Source of the DNA: Owenia fusiformis
Lineage: Eukaryota > Annelida > Polychaeta > Sabellida > Oweniidae
Direction: 5' to 3'
NCBI GenBank assembly: GCA_903813345.2
Contig: CAIIXF020000007.1
Coordinates: forward strand, 17,096,714-17,160,713
Length of the DNA stretch: 64,000 bases
Shown: positions 36,000 to 48,035 of the stretch, piece by piece
How positions within the stretch are numbered: position 1 is the stretch's first letter
How the letters are laid out: each line of letters opens with the position of its first letter
Made by a program: the position numbers and the translations under genes
The notes under the pieces: generated by a model
What the model was told of the DNA's origin: nothing
Seen by the model: the letters and a program-made list of their open reading frames with translations, nothing else
Database searches by the model: none

Positions 36000-38898
36000 A
36001 TTGAGCGTGGGAACCGACGATGAGGTAATAGAGCTTGTTATACATGCACAAGTCTGTGGGTTCACCTGATGAAGTCAATAACTACCTGAAAAGTAGCCAA
36101 GTAGCTATTTTGGCACAGAACAAAAATGTCCAATCTCAGATCTATTATTACAATATTCTTAGTCGAAGCCAAATCATACAATTGATAGATCTGAGCATGT
36201 GTGTTTGTCATGGATCTCAATGGTTTTCAATATATCAAAGGCGTGAAGAAAATGAATACACAGAATCTTCATGGGAATGTCTGTTATGTCATGAAGTTAG
36301 ACATATCCAGCAGGTAGCAGGCCACAGTGACTTTAAACACAAATCTAATCTATGGTGTTCAACATACATAACCTTAATACCAGTACAAAGTTTATGCTGC
36401 ATCTGGACCCCAAAATGTAGACCAACATCAATGCTGAAGCGGGATCAGGGTAAAAATAACTAATCCTAACTAACTAATAACTAACTTTTATGTTATAGAT
36501 TCTATTTTGATCGATTTTAGCTTTTGACTAGAACATGGAAACTGACCTAATAATGATGATAAAACACTAAAGCCATTCAACTTGGATTGAGTAGTACCAA
36601 GATCATCATAAACAATGAATATTATGTTATATCAAAACACATGCTAAATGTCTGGGGCACTTTGATCTTGTTTAGACTAGCAGTCCATAAACGTTTACTG
36701 TTTAAGTCATAATCTCATGTCAAGACACCAAAAAAAAATAAATGTGTCATGAACTCTCCTGGCTCCGAAATTGAAAAAATGACATTTCCCAGTATATGTG
36801 CCATATATCATATGTCAAATAGTCTTATAACCCCCTCCCCCCAACAACCTGTACATATCATCTCCACGTTGTGAGAAGAAAAGGGGGCGTGCTGCAGAGA
36901 TGTGATGAGGTCTACATACCTACTAGTAGATTCACATTTAATATAAATAATATATTGTACTGCATGGCTCACCAGGATCAAATGATTTTTTATTCTTATA
37001 ATGCACTGTGACACTATTTACACAAAATGAAGTGAAATCTGATTTTTCATATATTTCCTGTTGAGTATAAGAGGTAGAAATGAGATGTAGCTTATCAGAG
37101 TGTAAATATTGTAAGACATGCTACTATCAAGTTTATATATTATATATAAACGCATTCTATGGTAGGATATTTTAGTATAAAGTATCTTATCCAGGCTAAT
37201 CCTCATGTAAGAGGTTGCTAACTTTAAAAGTGAGGTTCATCTACATGTACATTGTAAATGTATATATACACAGCTTGTTTACTGGGCTCTGTGGTTACAA
37301 AGCAATAAAATAACACAGTCAATGGAGCAAGCTATTTTTCCAAGTGTGACTACTTTCAAGTCACGCTTGACCATTCATAAGCGATAAGCGATAAGGCCTC
37401 GATAAAATAATGTGTGTCATCGGTTAAACATATTTAATTGTCTAGTTTCTTATATATCCCAGTAACAAGGTCTTCATTAATAATACATGTATTACGAGTA
37501 AATGTCAATTGTAAAGCTGTATAGTACATAGCTGCAAATGAACATTATATGATAAATTATTCATGAAAACCATTGTTTAACATGATAGTTAACATCACAC
37601 AACTGTAACATCTAAGTGAAAGTAAAGATTGTTTATAAATAAAAACATTACTGCCGATTTCTTTGAAATGACAATGATTGCATTATCAGTGTACGTACTA
37701 TAGCATTTCCTGCTATATAAGATATATAAGTTACAGCGAGTCTTGCTACATAACCCCTTCTCCCACTCTCAATAATTTCATAACCCGAAGCTGTCTGTGA
37801 CAACCATCATGTTATATTTCCCAGTATTGTCTGAGGATAGATATTTCAATTGATCCCAGCAGGTTGATATCTGATATTACTCTGCAATACAAACAATAAC
37901 AACTGTCCAAGTGATTCATCTCTCACATTTACCATTTTTTTCCTTGTACAAACTGAACACAATCGTGTGAAATAAATCTTACTTACCAAGTGCAACTGGC
38001 TGATGTTCTAAAAAACGAAGGCCGCATTAAATCATGACATATATTTAGCCTCCTTTCCTACTTTACGATCCACTAGAAGTGGATGCAATCTAAGAGGAAA
38101 TTAACTTTCCAATAGTCTGTCTTGTCTCTAATATCATACAAAGTCTCCAAAATTAAGTTTGTCAGATAGGGAGCTTGATTTTATGCTTCATTGAGCCACG
38201 TTGCCAACTCTGCTCCTCCAAGTCAATTGGGAGATGCATCTATGTGAATACAATTCTTACAAAATATTACATCTCTATATCAGATCAGAGGTGAATTTTC
38301 AAGCAATTTTGATTGCATGTTAGATAAATTACAGCGCCATAGTAACTTTTAAAATGGAGAAAAACTTATTGCACTTTTGCAAGAAAAAATGGAGATTTAG
38401 TGATAAGAAGTTCTACTTGGGAACTTCAATATGTTTATATTGGACATTGAGACACTGCAAGCAATATACATAAATATAACTTCCAATTATGATCCAATCA
38501 ATGTAAGGCTATAAGTCTTCCTCATACTTAGCTAGAATCCCCCGAGACACCATCTACCCAATTTTTAGCATGATCATATCGCCATTTTTGCATATTAGAT
38601 AAATGAAATATGTCATAATTCCTTAGCCCTATGGAAATATAAGTTTTATTCATGAGCCCTAAATCCAAAGATCTGATTTAGATCATTTGTATCCATCATG
38701 CTAAAACTAGACATTCAATCCATCTTCAGAATCCAACACACAAATATGAGATAACTACAACAAATACTGAAGCATCTGGTTTTCTCAAATATACTTCTCA
38801 GATATATCTCGTATCCCAAGATTTTGATTTAATTTAATGTTCATTTGCATGCCAATGTCTATGTTGACCCTACCTCAGAATTTTGAAAACTATTTCAT
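36000..38898. other. MGAT1 first intron, nothing recognised
   Basis: AT-rich, with TA dinucleotide tracts (about 37130-37150). A 142-codon open frame at 36035-36463 has no recognisable domain and no splice context. Confidence 0.4.
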
Positions 38899-39290
38899 TG
38901 GTACCCTTTGCATTCGTTTGACTTCACTTCTTAAAAGAAAGCTTCGTCTTCACTCTTTCAAACTAAAATAAACCTGTGAACTCACCGCGCCAATCAGTGT
39001 TCGTCGGCCAAATTTGACCGACGTTCTATATATGGGCATTCCTTCTGACGTCATCGTTGAGCCCGGGATTGACCAATGACATACGCATATTTAATTAGAA
39101 CGCATTTGGCGTATGTTTCTTCAAGCTCGCTGATTGGTGGAAGAAAGGTCAGCACGTAGGTCAGAAGTGATTTACTACCCAAACTGTCACCGGTACCCGT
39201 CCTGGGGGCGGGGCTACTTAACTGTAATATGGTCTCTACTAGGCAGAGTGTAGTTTAACTAGACTCTGCACGCAGGGTATTTCATTGGTA
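38899..39290. repeat. Split copy of the 34.5-kb repeat
   Basis: Two blocks match 34.44-34.56 kb inverted. The interval between them begins CACTCTTTC and ends GGCAGAGTG, a possible 6-bp inverted end, and contains the promoter-like sequence. Confidence 0.55.
38986..39140 (-). promoter_or_regulatory. Candidate MGAT1 promoter and first-exon donor
   Basis: Read on the minus strand, two CCAAT boxes (39133-39137 and ATTGG at 39073-39077) are followed by a full CRE (TGACGTCA, 39046-39053), a TATATA box (39027-39033), and a splice donor GCGCG|GTGAGT at 38986/38985. Local C+G is higher than in the surroundings. The order suits a minus-strand promoter feeding the MGAT1 acceptor at 31117. The segment is also bounded by pieces of a repeat found at 34.5 kb, which lowers confidence. 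Confidence 0.35.
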
Positions 39291-39299
39291 GAGGTTACA

Positions 39300-42200
39300 G
39301 TGAAAGTTGGTAAACTGCCTATAGCACTATCTATCAACAGTGAGATAAACCTTATGAATCATTAACTTCTATTCCGGGTTGTGATTAATAGTCCCCCATT
39401 TTCACACCTCTCAAGACAAAACTAACATTTTGTTTCCCATGTCAAACCACTTTAACCACACTGCATTTCTTTCCTGGACTTTTTGTCACTGGAAGTGTAA
39501 TCTCATTTTTCCCAGGAAAGGAATACTAAATGATGTAGGTTGAAATAAATGTTGAGAATGTTGCATACTTAGTGACCAGCAACTCATTAATCTTGATATA
39601 TTTAAGTATAGCCAGGAGCCTGTTTACTACTTAAATATACCGTGCCTGTATAATAGTCATCCCAAACTTCAATTATAGCAGATACCTGTATATTTAGTAA
39701 TAATGAACTAAATGTATGTAATAATAATTAACTCGCTTTTTCTTGCTAAATTACTGGAAATTATGATTCAAATATGAAAAGTGAAAAATTCCTAAAATAA
39801 GCTAGTTGGTAAAAAACAAGCTAAGAAAAATTGTGTTACCTGATACTTAGTAAATAAGACATTATACACCTATGTTTTGTTATTCCCATGATGCTGTTTG
39901 GATGATAGTACTGTATAACATAAACATGTCTATCACCTCATCCACTATGTGTTTTATTACTACTGCTATAAAGAACTAGTAAAATATAACAGAATATCAC
40001 CATATGAAGGCACTGAAGCATAACCCCCAATGTAAAGAACTTGTATGTCATTCATTCACTTAATCAATTGTCAATATGCAAACGGGTAAATGAGAATTAA
40101 AAAATATGATTTATTTTTATCAAACCTGTATAGTCAGTGGGGTTAACTGAAACTACAGTTAATAGGATCCAATATCAGTTTTATGTTCTCATTCAACCAT
40201 AAAGAGGGTGATAAACGTCCATTGTAAGATCTGGCACTAGGGATTGGCCATCTATAAAGTGGCTCAATGGCAGCCTACATCCGATCCGAAAAAACATCAA
40301 AATTTTATGATTTCCATACAAAGCTTACATGATCTTACACAATATGTATATTGTTCAAGTTCACTGTTTCCAGCTACCAAATCGAATGCGGAGACTGTCC
40401 ACGTTCACATCAGATTCTCTAATTAAAAAACTATAATTATCAAAGCAGGATTTTTAGTAACGATTGAGAATTATTACACAAAACCAAAGGTTGATATCGG
40501 AGTGACATTTGACTTTTGAACTTCTGGGCTAATAACTGGAATTGCTGCATGCAGGTTTGGAATTGCAGATTTCGAATCAACAAAAACACAATACACCAGA
40601 GAAAGTTGCATTGTTGAGGGCACGACAACTTCCCGCAATTTTCAGTACAGTCTCTTATTGAGAATTGGCCGTTTTATTCTGGTTTCACAACATCGCTTTG
40701 GTGATTTATGACATAGCATGTACTAATTTACATTACCAGGTATTATTGAAAAAATTGCTAAGTAATCAACTTTACTGTGTACATGTTACAATATTCTAGA
40801 TTATGGACATCAATATGAATATGAAGCAATTTTTGGTGACTGTTAATGAAAGAGCCCCCCGATTATAGGGTTTTTATATGCCACAACTTTTGTTATTTTT
40901 GGATCGCAACTTTTGCATACCCCTCCCGCAACGTTTTGCAAAAAAATTGCAACTTTCTCTGGTCTCAGATATATTCACAAATAAATGAGCTCTTCTTAGT
41001 TATCGAATTTCCTCAATAATGTTAACAGCAGGGGATGATATAACTGTATTAGTTCTCTAAGATTGTCTTAATAAAGCAATTTAAGCATATTCTACAAATA
41101 TTGGTCAATAACTGATCTAGAGCCTGTATATTATAAAACGTAGGATTAAAATACATGTAAATATTTGATATTAACAAAAATTATATATCTGAGTTAAAAC
41201 TCATCGGTCTCCTATTTCCCCGAGTCTCCCTCTCCACATCCTCTTATGTGAAATATACCATGTTTTACTAACTAGATCTAAATATTGTTAGGGGTCATAT
41301 CAAACAACTCTAATACATTCATTTTGGTATTTGGAGTGTATAAGATAATTTCCTTTACTTGATGATATTTTTTCTAATTTCAAATTCAGTTAAATATTAG
41401 ATGGGAGAGATAGAGTCAAATCTAAATATAACTGATTTGGTTAAACTCACTTTAATATATTCATTGGTCCCTTAATAAAATTGCTTATTAATTATAACTA
41501 GTATATACAGTAAGCAAGTAATGCTACAAAGCAGCGTTATAAATGTTTGTGGTGTGATTTAATAGCTCCCATGCTGTATGCTATAACTATAAAGAGAGTC
41601 TCTGACTGCAGTAGAAAATGTTACCCCACCATTGAATATTTATCTAAAAACTCTCAAGAGTCTGACTGTATTTTATGATCCAAATTCTCAAAAATCAAGA
41701 AATAAACATAAGTGGATATAGACATTCAGGGAACCTCATATCAGCCTTTGGACATTGGGCCAAGATCTATGTTGCCCAATATTGCCTAGACCTAGCTGTA
41801 GGAAATCATATATCAGCATAATCAACAATTAAAAATTGACACATACCTCATGTAATAAACATTACCATTGATGTTGAAATTGAAATTATCATTAGAATTT
41901 GATTCTGCCTCGGTGCTTCTGCCATGTTGTATCTAAGTTATATTTGATGAAATGTCAATTTTCCAGAGTATTATTTGATGTATTTTTCCAAAATCAGTTA
42001 ATTGAATTTGTTAGATGGGATCACCAAAAATCAAAATGAAGGATTCCTCCAAATCAGCGCAATTGAGTTTTAGTGAGAGTACAAATTGTATGTATGAACA
42101 ATGGCAACAGTACAGTATACTGCAACCATATTACATAGCAACAGTATATACAGTAATATAACCAGACCTACAGATATGTAAGATCAACATTAGGACTCAT

Positions 42201-42827
42201 CATATATCCAATTTCCAGAAACAAATATACAGAGACCACTGTCCATATTAAAAGTATCTGTCTAAATACTAGATGTGATAAAAACAGTATTCTGTATCAC
42301 AACAATAATTAGATAGAACGCTGACCAAGATATAAAGGCTGTTTCTTATTTAAATAGTGATATTGCATCCTCCGAACACAGGCCTCCAGAACTCGTACTT
42401 CCTGCGTTCAGAGGACGGTGATATTGATGTAAATCAGAGATGCTGCCTCAAGCTGTAATTTGTATCTTATTTGATAATAGTGACATTAGTGTTGTAAATC
42501 AAGAGATTCTACCTAAAGCTGCAATTTATATTTGATATAACTTGCAATTTAGTTAGGTTATCTAATATGACAGTAGTATTACCTTAGATACTTGATGTGA
42601 AATTGTACAAATCAAATCAATGCATCTCTTATTGGCAATTCTGAGAAAATACAACACAGTTTGAACTAGATGTACTTCACTTACTTGTTTTACAGTCAGT
42701 GAAATGAGATGTTTTAAAGTCTAATGGTGTGAACTTGACATATGTGCTTTCAAACAATATTGCCAGAAGCAAATATGTTTATCAGTTATCAGACAAGGGT
42801 GGTTGTAATATAGGTCTACAGGTTAGT
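39300..42827. other. Intergenic, nothing recognised
   Basis: Upstream of the candidate MGAT1 promoter. AT-rich with no exon-like ORF and no clear element ends. Confidence 0.4.
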
Positions 42828-42831
42828 CCAT

Positions 42832-43858
42832 AGGCGTAGCCAGAGGGGGTGCGATGGGTGCACCCTGCACCCCATTACCAACTAGACCGCAGCAACGCCA
42901 AAGCGTAGCAAATCCCATCGAACAGCCATGGCTGGCATATTTACAAAAAAGTATAGCAAAAATGGCAGCCATTTTTCAAAATGGCCACCTTCTACCAAAA
43001 GTGTCATTAGACAGTGTGCCATGCTTATAGTATTCACATACCAAATATGAACAAAATCGCTCCACTACTTTTCGAGTTATAGAAAAATATGTTAAAATGG
43101 TGGCCATTTTGAAAAATGGCCACCTTCTACCAAAAGTGTCATTAGACAGTGTGCCATGCTTATAGTATCCACATACCAAATATGAAAAAAATCGCTCCAC
43201 TACTTTTCGAGTTATAGTAAAATACATTAAAATGGCGGCCAAAATGGCGGCCATTTTTCAAAACCGCCGCCTTCTACAAAAAGTGTCATTAAACAGTGTG
43301 CCATGCTTATAGTATTCACATACCAAATATGAACAAAATCGCTCCACTACTTTTCGAGTTACAGCAAAAATCGTAAAATAACGAGTAAAGGCCGCCATTT
43401 TTCAAGATGGCTGCCATGTGTTTCTTTAATATCTACATTTTTAACAATATTAATGTCCTATTTTTTACATTTAAAACATATTGCTATTACAGTTTTACAT
43501 ATTACACCTAAATTACTGTAAAATCAGCACTAAAATGGCCACCATTTTTAAATGAGCAGCCATTTTGAAAATCGGCTTTCGAGCAGAACTTCTACTCCCA
43601 TAAGGTATATGTGTACAAAATATGAACAAAATCGGGCCAACGGTATTTGAGTTATTGCCCAGACGGACGGACAGACGGACGGACGGACGGAGGTGTTCCC
43701 TATAATTTTGAAGGAAGTTGCAGCAATTTTTGTAAAATTCAAGATAAATCTTAATTTTTGGCGTGTTTATGCCACAATCGCACCCCATGACTAAAAATCA
43801 AAATTTTTTGTGATTGCACTCCCCCTAACTGAAAGCTGGCTATGACCCTGTTAGTCTA
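42832..43858. repeat. CATAGGCGTAGCCAG repeat interrupted by another family
   Basis: Starts CATAGGCGTAGCCAGAGGG and ends GAAAGCTGGCTATGACCCTG, as does an uninterrupted copy of about 220 bp at 50.35 kb. Here the middle is broken by the minisatellite-bearing family. Confidence 0.7.
42889..43706 (+). repeat. Minisatellite-bearing repeat family, copy 2
   Basis: Same order as the 7.2-kb copy: CAACGCCAAAGCGTAGC head, three to four units of about 136 bp, GGAC repeats and TTCCCTATA tail. Long stretches are almost identical to that copy, so both are fairly young. Confidence 0.85.
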
Positions 43859-43986
43859 GTCTTGCATCAAGCCCTTGAGTTACCAATGTTCTCTTCTGAT
43901 AGATTGACAGGAGAGCAAGACTATAAATCTTGCATCTTGAGAGACAATAACAACTGCATTTCTAACCATGAGGACCATTGAAACTA

Positions 43987-44690
43987 GACAATGGCAACTC
44001 CGCGGAGTCACAAATCCCAACGAACAAAATATCAATTACCGAATTCCAATCAATTATACTCATTACTTTGGTTAAAATTGAAAAATTTAAATGTTAGAAT
44101 TGCGAATTCCTGCAAAGCAGCCATTTTGAATTTTCTGAGGTACAAATCTGAAGAATAATACCATAATTGTGATCTACTGACTACTCCAAAATTCCTTCAA
44201 TTTGAGTATAATATAGCCATACTTTGAAGGGATCGAAAAATTATTGCGAAATCGTACATTAGACGGCCATTTTGAATTTTACGAGGCTCGAATCAGAAAA
44301 AAGATACAATATTTACAATCTACTCTTAATTGCCTTTCATTTGAGTATAATAAAGCTATACTTCAGAAAGATCTAAAAATTAGCGAAAATTACTGTTTTC
44401 CTGACCCCCCATACACAGCCCCTGGGGGTCAGGATGAAAAACACGGAATATATGTGAAATAGATAGATGTTGCGAATATACTACCAAAATTTCAAACAAT
44501 AATGTTAATTACTTTGGTTTAGAATAAAAAATTTATGGTTTTTGCGAAAAAGTCCCGTCATTTTTAAAGCGGCGGCCATCTTTTTTTGCGTACAACTATT
44601 CACCAATATACATCTTTCCACTAAATATGAAGAAAATCCGTCAACTCGTATTTGAGTTATCTTCCGGACGGACGGACGTCTTGTAATATA
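43987..44690 (+). repeat. Diverged copy of the minisatellite-bearing family
   Basis: Head GGCAACTCCGCGGAGTCACA and CCCAACGAAC, tail TTTGAGTTATCTTCCGGACG and further GGAC. The middle has different units (GGCCATTTTGAATTTT), so it is a sister subfamily. Confidence 0.65.
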
Positions 44691-44814
44691 TAGATACACT
44701 GTCCCACATGTTTTGTTAAAGAGCAACTGAAGCATACAATCTTTCCACAAAGATAAATTCAGACCAACATTTGGATATCTACATCATATAGGTAGATTAT
44801 AATTGATTTTATTT

Positions 44815-44970
44815 ACTTGTCATATCCAGTATTTAATACATTATAGGTTTAAACCCATATTAATATTGAAGTCATATTTTGTAAGTTAAAATCCAGTATA
44901 TATTAATTATAGGAAATACCCATATTAATATTTAAGTCATGATTGGTAAGATAAAAATCCACATTAGATA
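44815..44970. repeat. Tandem duplication, about 75-bp unit
   Basis: Two diverged units sharing CCCATATTAATATT, AAGTCAT and AAAATCCA. Confidence 0.55.
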
Positions 44971-45124
44971 TAAAAGCAGGTTCCTCAGGCTTGTGACTGG
45001 GCATAGGTGGGTTTAACGTTTTAGTCCATGGAAACACTCCCCTTCCCTGCATGGATTCAATAAATAAGACATAACTGGGTCCCTGGACTATATTAACAAG
45101 TCCATGAACGCTTCAGTGTACGGT

Positions 45125-45255
45125 GTATTTTTATAGTTAACATTTTTCATTTGTTTTCCATTTTTATAGTTAACATTTTTCATTTGTTTTCCATTTTTAT
45201 AGTTAACGGACGGACGGACTGACGGACTGACTGACAGACTGACGGACGGAATTTG
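45125..45255. repeat. 34-bp tandem repeat followed by GGAC/TGAC repeats
   Basis: Units with TATAGTTAACATTTTTCATT, a little over two copies, run directly into GGACGGAC and TGACGGAC repeats like the tails of the minisatellite-bearing family. Confidence 0.7.
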
Positions 45256-46842
45256 CAAATGATGGCACTTGATAGAAGACAATGATTTGCTTTTAGCCAA
45301 CAAGGAAGCCTAATGATTGCATGGTTGAAAAGTGTACAAATTATTTCAATTAGAGTAACTCCCATTGCTGTCAAATCTAATATAGGGCCTCCATGATGCA
45401 GTTCTCTCTTGGAAAGATAATACAAAGTCAATTTTTGCTCTTAATCCCTGCAAGCGGACGCATAATTGAAAAATTCAATATGGATTAACCTTCACTTTCA
45501 GTTAGACCAAGTAAAATCTGGATTCCAAATATTTTGTCATGCAAACCAATAGTGTTCTCAGTTAACATCTCATTGATCATAAAAAGTCTTGCATCTTAAT
45601 ATGAATTTAGTTAGACAATGATAAAATATCACCATCTGATAGTGTCTTAGGTCTGAAGACTGGTAGCAGAGATTGCATGTGCGCTAACTTACATTATTCA
45701 GATATATGGTATACTCAATGGGACTACCTCATCTTTTAGAAATCGTGCATTCATTTAAGTAAGCCAATTCCAGATTCCACAGCACGCTTTGATCAAAATT
45801 CCTTCAGTATGTCACATACATTGTCCAATCTTACCCAGATACCCTTACTGTAACTGTTACATATACCCAAGCACCAATGACTCTCAAGTCTCTCCCAGAT
45901 TAACAATGAACCTGATACTGTTCCAAATAAATGTAAACAGATTGCTTCTTTAATCCACCATGTTGAATGCGAGTTAGGTTTCCTGAATTTCATAGATTTT
46001 GAAAGTGAAAATGAAAGTAGAGTTCTATTTTGACTTAACCTTATGTTATTTAAAACAAATAGTAACATTTTGAGGGAAGCTAGAGGCGAAAATTGATATA
46101 CCCCTAATACTTTCCTGTAGCCTACTTGTAATCCTGGTGAGATCAAAATCCTGGAGAGATTACTGGACTTGTGACATATTGATGAAACCTTATGTTCTAA
46201 TTTCAAGTATTCTGAATGTGATATTCAATGTTCCAACACTCGGATCAATTGCCTTGCTTTAATACTGCAACTGAGGCAATTCTAATTGCATTTCACACCC
46301 ACTGAATCCAATCCCAAAATTCTGTCAAATATTCCACAAACTTCACCGCCATAAGGCACATGCTAAACACCAGAGTCTCCCCTGTATTGATTCCCAACAC
46401 TTCCTTTAATACAGACTAAAATTAGAGACCTCGGGTCAATGTACTAACTCAATCAAAAAATATTAGAGAAAACGAATACCAGGGTTCTCACTTAGGTGGT
46501 TAATTTTGGTGCAAACACTGTTTCATATTTGATTTTAACCTAAAACACATTGGTTTAACAGAAATTAGACATATGACTGAGTAACAGAGTGCTCTGGGGA
46601 TATTAGTCCTGTCTGATGCATGTAGCGAGGATCATCTTAGCATCATTAGATTTAACACAAGAACTAATTTGTTTAATAAGAATTCTAAGCTTGAGTCATC
46701 TTCACATAATGCAACTAAGCTTCCAGGTCTACTTTCTTCATGATTCCAAGACAAGTTCAACCATCAACAAATAATTTACCATTCTTTATCTATTATATGA
46801 TAATATATCATCAAGGACCTTATAAGGATATAGACTAACAAG

Positions 46843-47222
46843 GGGGCTCCTCAAGGGGTATGTGATAAGGCGACCTGGCCCCTAAAAATGTGACTAAATG
46901 CGACTTTGGGGTATTTAAAAATGAAAAATGTGACAAATATATCCTTACTTGTGACAATTTTGAACACTCATCTGACTGACAAGTGTTTTGAGAGTGAAAA
47001 ATTAGAGAATTTGTTCTGAATGTAAATATATGCAAGTAAATGTGACTTATTCTTACCAGTAATCAAAAATGGAACATAACAAACTATTTGTTGCATATTT
47101 ATTGACTGACTAAAAAAGAAAAAACTGACTAAATATGACAAATAAATTTTAAATGTGACAAATGACAATTTTGAAAATTTAAAAGTGACTAAAGCGACCT
47201 CACTGCCCCCTCTTGGGGAGCC
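46843..47222. mobile_element. hAT-like MITE, 380 bp
   Basis: Imperfect inverted ends GGGGCTCCTCAAGGGG and GGCTCCCCAAGAGGGG, with CTAACAAG duplicated on both sides (8 bp). Contains repeated AAAATGTGACTAAATGCGAC-like units. An 8-bp duplication is typical of hAT elements. Confidence 0.55.
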
Positions 47223-47225
47223 CTA

Positions 47226-47835
47226 ACAAGGCATTAACATGAGAATATGTCACCACCTAGTTGCTCACAATATTATTAGTTCAATCTTAGTCAGATTTGA
47301 ACTTCTGAGAACTTGTAGATGATTTTGAAAAAATGGGTCAATCTGAAGCAAGGTTTTTGAACCCGAGAAGGTCATTGACGGTGAAATCTAAAATCTAAAG
47401 TCAGATTAGAACTTCTGAGAGCTTGTAGAAAATTTTGAAAAAAATTGGTCAATTTGAAGCAAGTTGAAAAAAGACCTTTTTGACATTGAGAAGGTTATTG
47501 AAGGTCAAATCTATAGTCAGATTTGAACTTTGAGAACTTGGAGATCTTTTTTTTTAATTGGTCAATTTGAAGCAAGTTAAAAAGAGAACTTTTTTTACCT
47601 TTCTTTGATCTTGAGAAGGTCACTGAAGGTCAAATCTTAAATCTAAAGTCAGATTTGAACTTCTGATAACTTGTAAATTATTTTGAAAAAACAATTGGTC
47701 AATTTGAAGTAAGTTAAATAAGACCTTTTCTCACCTTTTTTTACCTTGGAAAGGTCATTGTAGGTCAAATCTTAAATGTAAAGTCAGATTTGAACTTCTG
47801 ATAACTTGTAGATGATTTGGAAAAAAATGAAGTCA
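47226..47835. repeat. Degenerate tandem array, family of the 52.5-kb array, copy 1
   Basis: Head AAGGCATTAACATGA, GTTGCTCACAATATTATTAG, then four to five imperfect units of about 115 bp with GTCAGATTTGAACTTCTGA and AAGGTCATTGAAGGTCAAAT. Confidence 0.8.
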
Positions 47836-47869
47836 GTCTAAACTGTATTTATTTAGTTATTAAGTATAA

Positions 47870-48035
47870 AATAGGTGAGGCAAAATTAATAGGTGAGACA
47901 AATATAAATAGGTGAGGCAAAATTTATAGGTGAGGCAAATATAAATAGTTGAGACAAATTAATAGGTGAGGCAAAATTAATAGGTGGGGCAAATAAAAAT
48001 AGGTGAGGCAAAATGTATAGGTGAGGCAAATTAAA
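47870..48035. repeat. 19-bp minisatellite
   Basis: About eight imperfect units of AATAGGTGAGGCAAA type. Confidence 0.85.

Noticed and set aside
36035-36463. 142-codon open frame with several Cys and His
   Set aside because: No recognised domain, irregular composition, no splice context. The length can arise by chance in a region of this size.
45793-46206. 137-codon minus-strand open frame
   Set aside because: Looked briefly like an old retroelement piece, but no reverse transcriptase, protease or integrase motif is visible and the flanks show no element ends.
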